From the NCBI RefSeq assembly GCF_030433895.1, contig NZ_JARUXE010000022.1:1-64000 (forward strand): DNA of 64,000 nucleotides. The letters run 5' to 3'. This stretch comes from Arthrobacter sp. PsM3. Its GTDB lineage: Bacteria > Actinomycetota > Actinomycetes > Actinomycetales > Micrococcaceae. The notes beneath the pieces were generated by a model. That model was not told the DNA's origin. It worked only from the letters and a program-made list of their open reading frames with translations, and made no database searches. Positions 39,734-52,066 of the stretch are shown here, piece after piece. The position numbers were made by a program, and so were the translations under genes. Each line of letters starts with the position of its first letter. Positions within the stretch are counted from its first letter, which is position 1.

Positions 39734-39816
39734 GGATCTCCCCTGCAAGTAAAGGATTATTTTCCGTCCCAGTCTACGTGGGTTGGGCTCCTGTTACTGT
39801 CCGCCCCCACCCCAAA

Positions 39817-39879
39817 CAACGCGGGGTCACATCCGGCCCATCCGGAGGGCCGGAATGGGCGGTAAGTGACCCCGCGTTG
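39817..39879. repeat. intergenic palindrome family A, copy 3
   Basis: Palindrome with outer arms CAACGCGGGGTCAC / GTGACCCCGCGTTG and inner CCGGCCCAT / ATGGGCGG pairing. It differs from the others by a few changes between (ATC versus TAA). It lies upstream of gatC and downstream of the CitMHS gene, the only copy between co-directional genes. Confidence 0.88.
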
Positions 39880-39894
39880 CTGGTGGTGGTGGGG

Positions 39895-41382
39895 TTAGCC
39901 GATGCCGATGGCTCCGGTCAGGACGCCGACGGCGAGCATGACCAGGGACACGACGGCGGTGCGCCAGAGGACCTTCTTGTGGTGGTCGCCCAGTTCCACC
40001 TTGGCGAGGGAGACCAGGAGCAGGATCGCGGGGACCAGCGGGCTCTGCAGGTGGAACGGCTGGCCGGTGATCGAGGCGCGGGCCATGTCCGCGGCGCTGA
40101 CGCCGTAGTGGGCCGCGGTCTCGCTGAGGACCGGCAGGACGCCGAAGTAGAAGGCATCGTTGCTCATGAAGAACGTCATGGGGATGCTCAGTACGCCGGT
40201 GATGATCGCCATGAACGGGCCCATGTCGGCGGGGATGATCGCCACGAGCCACTCGGACATGGCCTTGACCATGCCGGTGCCGTTCAGGACGCCGGTGAGG
40301 ACGGCGGCGGCCATGACCATGCTGACGACGGCGACGATCGACGGAGCGTGGGCGATCAGCTGGGCACCCTGGTCCTTGACCTTCGGGAAGTTGACCAGCA
40401 GAGCGATGGCGGAACCCACCATAAAGACGAACGGGAGCGGAATGACGTTGGCGACGAGCGTCATCATGACCGCCACCGTCAGGCCGAGGTTGAACCAGAA
40501 CAGCTTGGGACGCAATGTCTTACGGTTGGGGTCCAGTGCGGTGTCCGCCATGGCGGAATCGCGGTCGTCCACGAGCTCCCCCGTGCGTTCCAGAACCGCC
40601 ACGGAGGAACCGCCTGCCGAGGGAGTTTCGGCGGCGGAGGTCCCCCCGGCAGGGCCGGAGGACTTGCGGCCGAAACCGAAGCGGCCGGAGCTGCCCAGGG
40701 GCGAGCCGCCGTCGAACGTGTTGGCGGTATCCCAGATTTCCGGGGCGACGGCGCGGAGCCGGTTGCGTTCCTGCAGGCCCAGGAGCCAGGAAAAGACGAA
40801 GACCACAACGAGGCCGGCAATGAGCGAGGGGATCATCGGAACGAAGACATCGTTGACGTCGAGCTTCAGCGCGGTTGCGGCACGGGCAGTGGGGCCGCCC
40901 CACGGCAGGATGTTCATGGTGCCGTTGGCGAGGCCCGCCACACAGGTCAGGACCACGGGGCTCATTTTGAGGCGCAGGTAGACCGGCAGCATGGCCGCGG
41001 TGGTGAGGATGAAGGTGGTGGAGCCGTCGCCGTCGAGAGACACTGCCGCGGCGAGGATGGCGGTGCCGAGGACCACCTTGGCGGGGTCGTTGCCGAGCTT
41101 GCGCAGGATGAACCGGACCAGCGGGTCAAAGAGCCCGACGTCGATCATCAGGCCGAAGTAGATGATGGCGAACATCAGCAGGGCTGCGGTGGACGTCATC
41201 GACTTCATCGAGTCCATGACCATAGGGCCGATGCCGAGGCCTGCGCCGGCGAAAAGTCCGAAAACGGTGGGGACGATGATGAGCGCCAGGACTGGCGTCA
41301 GCTTCTTCGTCATGATCAGCACCATGAATACCGCGATCATGGCGAATCCTAGTAATACCAGCACGGCCGGCTCCTTCTTCAT
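39895..41382 (-). CDS. CitMHS family citrate:divalent cation transporter
   Basis: A 495-residue transporter of the CitMHS family (citrate-Mg2+ or citrate-Ca2+ symport), with about 12 hydrophobic segments. The N-terminus PAVLVLLGFAMIAVFMVLIM and LSLDGDGSTTFILTTAAMLP-like region (SLDGDGSTTFILTTAAMLPV) are diagnostic. The central loop (about 245-300) is hydrophilic. Start ATG 41382. Divergent from the CitA/CitB two-component genes, which probably control it. Confidence 0.93.
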   Translation of the reverse strand: MKKEPAVLVLLGFAMIAVFMVLIMTKKLTPVLALIIVPTVFGLFAGAGLGIGPMVMDSMKSMTSTAALLMFAIIYFGLMIDVGLFDPLVRFILRKLGNDPAKVVLGTAILAAAVSLDGDGSTTFILTTAAMLPVYLRLKMSPVVLTCVAGLANGTMNILPWGGPTARAATALKLDVNDVFVPMIPSLIAGLVVVFVFSWLLGLQERNRLRAVAPEIWDTANTFDGGSPLGSSGRFGFGRKSSGPAGGTSAAETPSAGGSSVAVLERTGELVDDRDSAMADTALDPNRKTLRPKLFWFNLGLTVAVMMTLVANVIPLPFVFMVGSAIALLVNFPKVKDQGAQLIAHAPSIVAVVSMVMAAAVLTGVLNGTGMVKAMSEWLVAIIPADMGPFMAIITGVLSIPMTFFMSNDAFYFGVLPVLSETAAHYGVSAADMARASITGQPFHLQSPLVPAILLLVSLAKVELGDHHKKVLWRTAVVSLVMLAVGVLTGAIGIG

Positions 41383-41483
41383 TGAATCGCACCACCCCGG
41401 TGTGATGCGTACAACAGACGTTAGAGTGGCGCCCGTCACGGCTGGGCCTTTGCCTCATTTGATTGGCATACTGCTTATTGGAC

Positions 41484-41501
41484 GCATTTTGCGCATTTTG
41501 C
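41484..41501. promoter_or_regulatory. direct repeat in the CitMHS/CitA divergent region
   Basis: GCATTTTGC occurs twice in immediate tandem (41484-41492, 41493-41501). The AT-rich 9-bp repeats lie 23 bases upstream of the sensor kinase GTG and about 100 bases upstream of the transporter. They are a candidate binding site of the CitB-like regulator. Confidence 0.4.
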
Positions 41502-41524
41502 TCACACATCTTGGGAGGACCGCT

Positions 41525-43291
41525 GTGCCACGTTTGAGCCGCCGGGCTCCCCTGCGCTTCTCCACCCAGACATTGCTGCTCCAGCTGGGGGTCGTGGCGC
41601 TGGTGGTGCTCCTGACCAGCGCCGTCCACATCTGGCTCACCTGGGAGCGGCTGGGCCGCGAGGCGGAGAACCAGGCGCTGACGCTGGCCCGGACCGTGGC
41701 CTCGGACCCGCAGGTGCGGGCGGAGGTCCAGCAGATCAGCGCCCAGCCCGGCACTCCCCCGGCCGCCGAACTGCTCGGCGGGCCCCTGATGGCCGCCGCC
41801 GAGGGTGCCCGCACCCGCACCGGCGCCCTGTTCGTCGTCATCACCGACGAAACCGGCTTGCGCCTCGCACACCCCGATGCCGAGCGGCTCGGCGAACGGG
41901 TCAGCACTGACCCGTCCGAGGCACTGGCCGGCAAGGAAGTCACCACCCGGAACACCGGCACCCTCGGCCCCTCCGCCGGGGCCAAAGTTCCGGTGTTCGC
42001 CCCGGATTCGGGCACCGTGGTGGGCGAGGTCAGCGTGGGCTACTCCACCGAAACCATCGGCCAGAGCCTGGCCCGGGACGTCGTCCCGATCGCCCTGACC
42101 GCCGCCGGGGCACTGCTTGTCGGCGTTCTGGCCTCGTTCCTGCTCCGGCGCCGGCTCCAGCGACTGACCCTGGGGCTGGAACCGGAGGAAATCAGCACCC
42201 TGGTCCACGACCAGGTGGCGGTCCTGCAGGGCGTCGACGACGGCGTGATCGGCATCGCCGCGGACGGCCGGGTCAGTGTCTTCAACGCCGCCGCCCGGCG
42301 CCTGCTGGGACAGCCCGACCTCACCGGGACCCCGTGGGCCGACGCCCCGGTTCCGGCCCAGCTGCTCGCCCTGACCCGGGCCGACGCCGCCGAAGGTGAC
42401 GCGGTGGAATTCGTCGCCGGCGGCCGGGTGCTGGTGGCCAGCGCCCGCAAGGCCCTGCACGGCCGCGAGGACCTGGGCTGGGTGGTCATGCTGCGGGACC
42501 GGACCGAACTCCAGCACCTGACCCGCCAGCTCGACGCCGTGGGCACCTTGTCCACCGCGCTCCGGGCCCAGCGGCACGAGTTCGCCAACCAGCTGCACAC
42601 CATTGCCGGCTTCATGAGCATCGGCCAGCACCAGCAGGCGCGGGAGTACCTGGCCCGGCTGGCCGCCACCGGGCCGCTGAAGTTCCCCGTGGACCAGGCG
42701 GAGCTGCTCCAGGACCCGTACCTGCAGGCCTTCCTCGGCGCCAAGGGTGTGGAGGCGGACGAACGCGGTGTGAGCCTGCGGCTCGGCCCGGAAACCCTGG
42801 TCCGGGGCCAGGTCACCGAGCCGCAGGAAGTCACCACGGTCCTGGGCAACCTGATCGACAATGCCGTGAACGCCGCCGTCGCGGGCTCGGCGCCGGAGCG
42901 CTGGGTCGAGGTGGAGGTGCTCGACGGACCTGGCACCGGGGCCGTCGGCGGCACGCTGCACATCGTCGTCGGGGACTCCGGCGACGGCCTCCCGGCCGCT
43001 GCGGCGGGCAGCGCCGGCGCCGACATGGACCCGGAGGCCGACGCCGACGCAGTGTTCGCGGAGGGATTCACGACCTCCGAACGCCCGGCCCGGGCGGGCG
43101 CCGGCCAGGGCCTGGGCCTCGCGCTGGCCCGGCAGCTGGCCCGCCGCCGCGGCGGGGACGTGCGGGTGCTGGACCCGGGCTCCCCCGGCGGTCCCGGCGC
43201 GGTGTTCATGGCAACCCTGCCGGGGACGACGGCGCCCCATGACACAAAGCCCAACGAGACAAAGCCCAACGAAAGAGACAACGATGTCTGA
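41525..43291 (+). CDS. citA: sensor histidine kinase, CitA/DcuS type
   Basis: A 588-residue membrane kinase. TM1 covers about residues 14-33, and the extracytoplasmic sCache-like sensor (about 34-180) includes ALFVVITDETGLRLAHPD. TM2 (about 185-205) is followed by a PAS domain. The dimerisation histidine is H351 in LRAQRHEFANQLHTIAGFM, the SpoOB-like phosphoacceptor of CitA/DcuS kinases. The ATPase domain has LGNLIDNAVNAA (N box) and GQGLGLALARQLARRRGG (G box). Start GTG 41525 with GGGAGGA 6 bases upstream; the frame is open further upstream but that part is antisense to CitMHS. Overlaps the regulator by 8 bases. Confidence 0.92.
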   Translation: MPRLSRRAPLRFSTQTLLLQLGVVALVVLLTSAVHIWLTWERLGREAENQALTLARTVASDPQVRAEVQQISAQPGTPPAAELLGGPLMAAAEGARTRTGALFVVITDETGLRLAHPDAERLGERVSTDPSEALAGKEVTTRNTGTLGPSAGAKVPVFAPDSGTVVGEVSVGYSTETIGQSLARDVVPIALTAAGALLVGVLASFLLRRRLQRLTLGLEPEEISTLVHDQVAVLQGVDDGVIGIAADGRVSVFNAAARRLLGQPDLTGTPWADAPVPAQLLALTRADAAEGDAVEFVAGGRVLVASARKALHGREDLGWVVMLRDRTELQHLTRQLDAVGTLSTALRAQRHEFANQLHTIAGFMSIGQHQQAREYLARLAATGPLKFPVDQAELLQDPYLQAFLGAKGVEADERGVSLRLGPETLVRGQVTEPQEVTTVLGNLIDNAVNAAVAGSAPERWVEVEVLDGPGTGAVGGTLHIVVGDSGDGLPAAAAGSAGADMDPEADADAVFAEGFTTSERPARAGAGQGLGLALARQLARRRGGDVRVLDPGSPGGPGAVFMATLPGTTAPHDTKPNETKPNERDNDV

Positions 43292-43955
43292 GGACTTCAG
43301 GGTGTTGATTGTCGATGACGATTTCCACGTCGCCAAGCTGCATGCCGCCTATGTGGATTCCGTGGCGGGGTTCCTGGCCCTGCCTCCGGCCGGGTCGGCG
43401 TCGCAGGCGCTGCAGGCCATCCACAGCCTGCGCCCGGACCTGCTGCTGCTGGACGTCTACCTGCCGGACGCTTCCGGGCTGGACCTGCTGCGCCAGCTGG
43501 ATGTGGACACGATGATCCTCAGCGCCGCCTCGGACACGGCCTCGCTGCGGCTCGCGTTCCGGCGCGGCGCGCTGGGCTACCTGCTGAAGCCGTTCACGGC
43601 CGAATCACTGTCCCAGCTGCTGCGCTCCTATGCGCGCTACCGGCGGATCCTGGCCCAGCCGGGGAACGTCAGCCAGGACACGGTGGAACGGGCCAAGCGC
43701 GCCCTGATCCCGGGGGATGTCATTGCCTCGGCCAGGCCCCGGTCCGCCACCGAGGCAGCCGTGCTGGAATCGCTGGTACCGGGCGAACAGTATTCGGCGG
43801 CCGAGGTCGCCACCCGGGTCGGCGTTTCCCGGGCCACCGCCCAGCGGTACCTGTCGGCGCTCGCCGACGACGGCGCCGTCGACATCCAGCTGCGCTACGG
43901 CACCACGGGCCGGCCCGAGCACCGCTACGGGCTGCCCCCGGCCGCAACGGCCTGA
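43284..43955 (+). CDS. citB: response regulator, CitB/DcuR type
   Basis: A 223-residue regulator. The receiver domain has D57 (LLLLDVYLPD) as acceptor, LIVDDDFHV for acidic residues and K102 in LLKPF. The C-terminal helix-turn-helix reads SATEAAVLESLVPGEQYSAA then VGVSRATAQRYLSALADDG. ATG 43284 lies inside the end of the kinase gene, so translation is coupled. Probably activates the divergent CitMHS transporter in response to citrate. Confidence 0.92.
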   Translation: MSEDFRVLIVDDDFHVAKLHAAYVDSVAGFLALPPAGSASQALQAIHSLRPDLLLLDVYLPDASGLDLLRQLDVDTMILSAASDTASLRLAFRRGALGYLLKPFTAESLSQLLRSYARYRRILAQPGNVSQDTVERAKRALIPGDVIASARPRSATEAAVLESLVPGEQYSAAEVATRVGVSRATAQRYLSALADDGAVDIQLRYGTTGRPEHRYGLPPAATA

Positions 43956-43971
43956 GCCCGCCCCCACCAAG

Positions 43972-44036
43972 ACAACGCGGGGTCACCTACGGCCCATCCG
44001 GAGCCCCGGGACGGGCCGTATCTGACCCCGCGTTGT
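43972..44036. repeat. intergenic palindrome family A, copy 4
   Basis: Arms 43972-43995 and 44013-44036 pair with two mismatches; core CGCGGGGTCA / TGACCCCGCG with CGGCCC / GGGCCG inside. It lies between the convergent citB and RidA genes. Confidence 0.9.
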
Positions 44037-44044
44037 GGTTGCGG

Positions 44045-44428
44045 TTAGTTGGTGCTCTTGTGGGCCACCAGTTCGATCTCGACCAGCATCTTGGGGTCCA
44101 GGAACGGCAGCACGTGGACCAGGGCCAGGCTGGGGCGGATCTCGCCGAAGACTTCGCCGTGGGCGCGCCCGGCTTCCTCCCACTGGCTGATGTCCGTCAG
44201 GTACAGCTTGGACTGCACGACGTCGGCATAGTCGAAACCGGCGTCGGCCAGGACGGTGCCGAGCTTGTCCAGGATGAAGCGGGTCTGGGTGTAGAAGTCC
44301 TCGCCGACCACGCCGTCCTCGCCACTGGCGGCAGTAGCGGAGATGTAGAGGGTGTTGTCCACCTGAACCGCCCGGGAGTAACCGACCTTCTGTTCCCAGA
44401 CGGAACCGGTGCCGAATGTCTTGCGCAT
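44045..44428 (-). CDS. RidA family protein
   Basis: A 127-residue RidA/YjgF/Rid-family protein, a deaminase of reactive enamine/imine intermediates or a relative. The core is SRAVQVDNTLYISATAASG, FYTQTRFILDKLGTVLADAGFDYADVVQSKLYLTDI and LALVHVLPFLDPKMLVEIELVA. The active-site Arg of RidA proper (near C-terminal third, R105 in E. coli) is not evident at the expected place, so a Rid subfamily may apply. Start ATG 44428. Confidence 0.88.
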   Translation of the reverse strand: MRKTFGTGSVWEQKVGYSRAVQVDNTLYISATAASGEDGVVGEDFYTQTRFILDKLGTVLADAGFDYADVVQSKLYLTDISQWEEAGRAHGEVFGEIRPSLALVHVLPFLDPKMLVEIELVAHKSTN

Positions 44429-44531
44429 GGAGGTGCCTTTCGCGGTGTGGGGTGGAGTCGGCACCACTTTAGGGCGGCGGAAGGCGCCTCGGGTAAACCG
44501 GCGGAAATGTGTCGGACCGGAGCGGTCCGGG

Positions 44532-45053
44532 TCAGCTGCCGATGTCCCGGTTCGTCCGGAAGGCGTTGCGGCGGGCGTGCTCGTGGACGCGGCTCAGGGC
44601 CTCGATCTGGGACCGGGCTTCGTCGCCGAGGGCGGTGAAGGTGTCCGGGTTGAGCCCGAGCTCGGGCGCCAGCTCTTCCAGGGTCTGCCAGCCGCCGAGC
44701 TTGCCCAGGACCGCGGCACGCATCAGCTCGGCCTCCAGCACCATGGTCATCGGCGACCGGCGGACGATGCGCCCGTTCAGCTTGAGCCGGCCGGCGTGCT
44801 CGGCCAGCCAGGCCGCGGCCTGGCGGTGCGGGCGCTGCCGGAGGCCGAGGTCGTAGATCAGGCCGCGGAGCATGTCCCGTTCCCGGGTGATTTCCGCGCT
44901 GACCCGGGCGAGATCGGCGGACACCGGGGTGTCGGCGAAGGCCTCGGCCATGCGCTGGATGCGGGAGACGCCGGCGGTGGAGCCGGTGAGGTGGTCCGAG
45001 AGGTACAGACCGAGGAGTTTACCGTCGATAGAGCCGGGGATGTGCGGTGCCAT
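44532..45053 (-). CDS. hypothetical helical protein
   Basis: A 173-residue soluble, mostly helical protein that I do not recognise. It shows a long amphipathic stretch FADTPVSADLARVSAEITRER and DMLRGLIYDLGLRQRPHRQAA in the middle, and SQIEALSRVHEHARRNAF at the end. The spacing of acidic and His residues resembles four-helix proteins, but this is only a hint. ATG 45053 with GGAGGA 3 bases upstream. Co-directional with the GNAT gene upstream (63 bases). Confidence 0.75.
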   Translation of the reverse strand: MAPHIPGSIDGKLLGLYLSDHLTGSTAGVSRIQRMAEAFADTPVSADLARVSAEITRERDMLRGLIYDLGLRQRPHRQAAAWLAEHAGRLKLNGRIVRRSPMTMVLEAELMRAAVLGKLGGWQTLEELAPELGLNPDTFTALGDEARSQIEALSRVHEHARRNAFRTNRDIGS

Positions 45054-45116
45054 GGTTCCTCCAGGGTGCCTGTAGCTGAGCGTTTCGGTTGACCCACACC
45101 CTACCCGACGGCGGCC

Positions 45117-45620
45117 TTACAGCTCCTGGCGGTAAACCAGCAGTTTGATGTCGGTGTCCGGCACCACCCAGTCGCGCTCGGGGGCCCGCTGGAAGCCGGT
45201 CTTGAGATAGAGTCCGTGGGCGCTTTCCCAGGTCAGGCCCGTGGTCAGCGCCACGGCATGGATCCCGGGCAGCGACCGGGCATGGTCGAGGATGGCGTGG
45301 ACCATGGCCTTGCCGGCGCCACTGCGCTGGACGGCCGGGTCCACCACGAGCATCCGGAATTCCAGCTCATCGCTCCGGGCGATGTCGGCGTAGGGTTCGC
45401 CGGCGACGGCCAGGGTCACGGAACCGACGATGCGGCCCGCGCGTTCCGCCACCCAGATGGTGGCCTTCGCGGCCCGCCGGGCCACGTCCTGGATCTGCCG
45501 CATGTAGGGGTGGTCGGCGCTCTCGAAGTAGCCGGCGGCAAGGTAGGCGTCCCGGGTGATGCGCGCAATCGCGTCGTAGTCGGCCGGAACGGCAGGGCGG
45601 ATGATGATCTGGGGATGCAC
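45117..45620 (-). CDS. GNAT family N-acetyltransferase
   Basis: A 167-residue single GNAT domain. Acetyl-CoA loop: LEFRMLVVDPAVQRSGAGKAMV (residues about 86-107). N-terminal IIIRPAVPADYDAIARITRDAY and C-terminal ALTTGLTWESAHGLYLKTGF complete the fold. Start GTG 45620. Substrate unknown. Confidence 0.87.
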   Translation of the reverse strand: MHPQIIIRPAVPADYDAIARITRDAYLAAGYFESADHPYMRQIQDVARRAAKATIWVAERAGRIVGSVTLAVAGEPYADIARSDELEFRMLVVDPAVQRSGAGKAMVHAILDHARSLPGIHAVALTTGLTWESAHGLYLKTGFQRAPERDWVVPDTDIKLLVYRQEL

Positions 45621-45727
45621 CTGTCCATGCTACGGGCGGGTACGCCTGACGGGCGGCGGAACTGCAGTTTCCGTGACCGAACTATCAGAACGGGCCCGCC
45701 CGTGCAGATCGGCCCGCAACGGCCGGG

Positions 45728-49110
<3,383 letters not shown>

Positions 49111-49115
49111 TAACA

Positions 49116-49168
49116 AGCTGTGGCCGTTGCAGCTCCCGCTATCAAGGGGTGTTGCAACGGCCACAGCT
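49116..49168. repeat. 16-bp inverted repeat beside a gene remnant
   Basis: AGCTGTGGCCGTTGCA (49116-49131) pairs exactly with TGCAACGGCCACAGCT (49153-49168), loop 21 bases. It separates the truncated dehydrogenase from the WXG100 gene. It may terminate the WXG100 transcript (minus strand). Confidence 0.8.
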
Positions 49169-49210
49169 ACCCCGGAGGTGCGTCCGGGCCGTGTGCTGAA
49201 GGTGCTGGGC

Positions 49211-49474
49211 TTAGCGGGAAGCGCTTTCCTGCTCGGTGGCGTTGCGGCTGGCGTGCTTGCCGGCCTCCTGCAGCGCCTGGGACACCTTGGCCAGCGCGGC
49301 GACGTGCTGGCCGTTCCACTCGCTGCGGAATTTGTCCGCGTCCGGGCCCTTCCAGTCGGTGCCCTCAAGCACCTTGGTCAGCATCGACTTCTGCTTGTCG
49401 ATCTCCGACGAACCCGCCTGCAGCTTCGTGCCAAGAGTCTTGAGCTGAGCAATGTCTGCGCCCCAAATAGCCAT
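49211..49474 (-). CDS. WXG100 family type VII secretion target
   Basis: An 87-residue protein of the ESAT-6/WXG100 family: two helices joined by a turn with W41-K-G43 (TDWKGPDADKF). No signal peptide, small, Ala/Lys/Gln-rich helices, as in EsxA-like secreted dimers. Start ATG 49474. An EccC ATPase gene on the same strand lies at the right end of the window, which would recognise such substrates through its C-terminal region; the ~12 kb between holds unrelated genes. Confidence 0.88.
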   Translation of the reverse strand: MAIWGADIAQLKTLGTKLQAGSSEIDKQKSMLTKVLEGTDWKGPDADKFRSEWNGQHVAALAKVSQALQEAGKHASRNATEQESASR

Positions 49475-49619
49475 TCGAATATCTCCTCAAATAAGTGAAC
49501 GGACCCGGGCCCTGCCGGCGTCCCCCAAAGGCCCCCGGCTGTTCCCGGAAGTCCATTGCCTCGAACCTACCCTGTCCGCCGAAAAAGTGTCGATGGGCAC
49601 CCCTCCCCATCCCGCCGGG

Positions 49620-50813
49620 TCAAGCCGGCAGGTTGTAGACGTCGAGTCCGAACCGGTTCAGCCCGGGTGTGCCTGCGTAGCCGAGGTAGGGCAGTCCGAA
49701 GGTGTCTTCGATGCTGGCCAGCAGGCTGTAGTGGTTGTAGGGGGTGGTGGACCAGGTGCCGCCCTTCGTGAACGGGGAGAGGACAAGGGCTCCGACCCTG
49801 CCTCCGCCGGGGCCAGTGATGCCCGGCTGCGGGGAGTTTGGTCCGGGGCCTTCCCCGCAGCAGGCGGCAGCATCGGACTGCGGGCCGTCGGATTCGTCGA
49901 ACGTAATCACCAGGATGCCGTCCTGCTTGAAGGCCGGGGAGGAGGTGATGGCCGGCACCCACTGTTGGAGCCACTCGTCGGCGCTGGGCAGCCCGCCGGG
50001 CTGCCCGTCCACACACGGGGAGTCGTGGCCGTCGTGGCAGAGGTTCGGCGTGATCATGGACAGGTTGGAGGTGGTGGCGGTCGAGGCGAGGTCCGTCTTC
50101 AAGGCGCTGAGGTCGACGTCGTTCCTGGCGCAGTCCGGCGAGCCGGTGATCCCGGCGAAGTAGACGAACGGGTTGTGGCGGGCCGCGTACTGGTCTCCTG
50201 CTTCTGCCTTTTGGGTGTCATCGACCGCGCCGGGGGCGGGATGCCGGCAGGGGGTTCCCATGTCCTCCATATAGCCCTTCCAGGTCTTTCCGGCGGCCGT
50301 TAGCTGTCCAGCGACGGTGGGGACGCTGGACGGGAAGACGCAGCCGTCGCCGACGGCCTGGCCCGGGCTGGCCGTGCCGGTGCCGACGAACGGTGTGTAG
50401 CTCTGGCAGTCGGCCTGCATCTGGGGGTTCGGCCCCTGTCCGGAAATCTGTGCCACGTAGTTGGGCTGGGAGTTGTGGGCTGTTCCGGAGTACTGGTTCA
50501 GCAGCACCCCCTGGGCCCGGAGGGTCCGGGACAGATACGGGGCGGCCGACGCCGGACCCCAGGTTTCGTCGTAGCCCTTGTTCTCGAGGTTGATGACGAA
50601 GACGTGCTTCGCGCCGGGCAGGTAGCTCTGGGCCTGTGTAGCCGCCGGAGCGCTTGCTGTGGCGGCCGGCTGGGCAGGCCCGGAGGCCATCGCTGCCGCG
50701 GCGAGCAGGACGACGGCCGAGGCGGAGGCACGCAGGGCGAGCCACCGGCGGCGCTTGCGGGAGCCAGAGGTCGCCGTCGTGTGATCTGTGGTGGTGTTCA
50801 AGGGAACTTCCAT
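49620..50813 (-). CDS. secreted phosphoesterase (AcpA-like acid phosphatase/phospholipase)
   Basis: A 397-residue PF04185-type phosphoesterase. A basic start (SRKRRRWLALRASASAVVLL) leads into a hydrophobic signal segment (about 25-50), ending near QPAATASAPAATQA. The metal-site pattern is KHVFVINLENKGYDETWG (N-terminal) and ILVITFDESDGPQSD (C-terminal), with LSPFTKGG. I used ATG 50813; TTG 50801 overlapping the upstream stop as TTGA, with GGAAG before it, is an alternative. Expressed with the upstream phospholipase-like gene. Probably releases phosphate outside the cell. Confidence 0.85.
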   Translation of the reverse strand: MEVPLNTTTDHTTATSGSRKRRRWLALRASASAVVLLAAAAMASGPAQPAATASAPAATQAQSYLPGAKHVFVINLENKGYDETWGPASAAPYLSRTLRAQGVLLNQYSGTAHNSQPNYVAQISGQGPNPQMQADCQSYTPFVGTGTASPGQAVGDGCVFPSSVPTVAGQLTAAGKTWKGYMEDMGTPCRHPAPGAVDDTQKAEAGDQYAARHNPFVYFAGITGSPDCARNDVDLSALKTDLASTATTSNLSMITPNLCHDGHDSPCVDGQPGGLPSADEWLQQWVPAITSSPAFKQDGILVITFDESDGPQSDAAACCGEGPGPNSPQPGITGPGGGRVGALVLSPFTKGGTWSTTPYNHYSLLASIEDTFGLPYLGYAGTPGLNRFGLDVYNLPA

Positions 50814-52066
50814 CCGTCGGCGAGGGCTTTCTCTTTCAGGCCTGACCATTCCTCGGCCGGGGGCGGCCCGACAGGGCTGCAGGCGGGTCCGGCAACGAAC
50901 GGCGGGACCAAATATTTGGGGGCCGCGAGATTGGCGGGCACGGCGAAGTCGAGGACTTCAGCGATATTGCGGGCGGCCTTGTCCCGGGGGGTCAGCGGCG
51001 GCAGGCTCCACCGCCACTCGATGGCCTTCAGGACCGAAGTGTGGTCGTAGACGTCGTGGGCGACGTACCGTCGTCGGGCGCGCGGCGAGATCACGACGGA
51101 CGGCACCCGGAAGCCGCGCAGTGCCGTGTCCGGGCTCGTGTCCGGGGCGCTGGCCGGGGGGACGTGGTCGTAGAAGCCGCCCCACTCGTCATAGTTAATC
51201 ACCAGCATCGTGTTGGCCCATCCAGGGCCGGTGGTGACGGCGTTGTAGACCTCTGCCAGGAAAAGTTCGCCGGCGCGGATGTCCGCGTGCGGGTGGTCAT
51301 CCCCGGAGGTGCCGGAGCCTTCATCGGTGAAGCGGGGGTCCACGAACGACACTGCGGGGAGGCTGCCGGCGGCACAGTCCGTGAGGAATTCGGAATAGTG
51401 GTGCGAGATTCCGAGGTACTTCGGGCCCCAGAGCGCGGTGAAGGGGATGTCGCCGTAGTAGTACTTGCCGGACACTCCGGCGGTGGACAGCCGGTCCCAG
51501 ATGGTAGGGAGCGTGGACGTCACGGTGGAGTTATGAAGCCTGTCCGTTGCGGCGGCGTGCTGGTAGAACCTGTTCGGGTAGGTTTCGGCCATCGTGGCGG
51601 CGAAGTACCGGTCGCAGACCGTCCAGTCCGGTCCCGCCTGGCGCCAGAAGTCGAGGTCGGCGCCGGCGTAATAGCCCACGGCGAACTCGTCGTTCTCGCC
51701 TGCGCGCAGCCAGCCGTTGTTTTTGCCGTCGTTGTACTCGATCCGGCCACCCTCGTAGGAGTGGTCCGGGTCCGGGTGCCCGCAGCCCTGAAAATCCGTC
51801 AGATGATACGTGGTGTGCGGAATGCCGTAGCGGTCCGTGTAGCTCAGGCCGGCCTGTTTGCCGTCCGCACCCGGCATCCACCCCACGAAGTGGTCAAAGG
51901 AACGGTTTTCCATCATCACGACGATGATGTGGTCGATCCCTGAGCTGGCGGCAGCCGGCAGCGGGGGCGTGGCCGCATCGGCGGGCCATGCCGAGGCCCC
52001 CGCGACCACCGCGCCGGCCGCGGCCGTACCTGCAACACCCAAAAAACTGCGTCTCGAAACGTTCAC
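50798..52066 (-). CDS. phospholipase C-like phosphoesterase, Tat-exported
   Basis: A 422-residue PF04185 phosphoesterase. The Tat signal SRRSFLGVAGTAAAGAVVAG is at residues 4-23, and an AxA cleavage site follows. Motifs IDHIIVVMMENRSFDHFVGW, ETYPNRFYQHAAATDR and VINYDEWGGFYDHV are the catalytic/metal regions of the PLC family. It may cleave phospholipids or other phosphodiesters for phosphate supply. Start GTG 52066, GGAAAG 8 bases upstream. First gene of the two-gene phosphatase unit. A promoter with a PHO-type box lies about 270 bases upstream. Confidence 0.9.
   Translation of the reverse strand: MNVSRRSFLGVAGTAAAGAVVAGASAWPADAATPPLPAAASSGIDHIIVVMMENRSFDHFVGWMPGADGKQAGLSYTDRYGIPHTTYHLTDFQGCGHPDPDHSYEGGRIEYNDGKNNGWLRAGENDEFAVGYYAGADLDFWRQAGPDWTVCDRYFAATMAETYPNRFYQHAAATDRLHNSTVTSTLPTIWDRLSTAGVSGKYYYGDIPFTALWGPKYLGISHHYSEFLTDCAAGSLPAVSFVDPRFTDEGSGTSGDDHPHADIRAGELFLAEVYNAVTTGPGWANTMLVINYDEWGGFYDHVPPASAPDTSPDTALRGFRVPSVVISPRARRRYVAHDVYDHTSVLKAIEWRWSLPPLTPRDKAARNIAEVLDFAVPANLAAPKYLVPPFVAGPACSPVGPPPAEEWSGLKEKALADGWKFP

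Noticed and set aside
41126-43336. 736-codon minus-strand frame across the citA gene
   Set aside because: It is antisense to a kinase with clear motifs and lacks any recognisable domain; high GC leaves such frames open.
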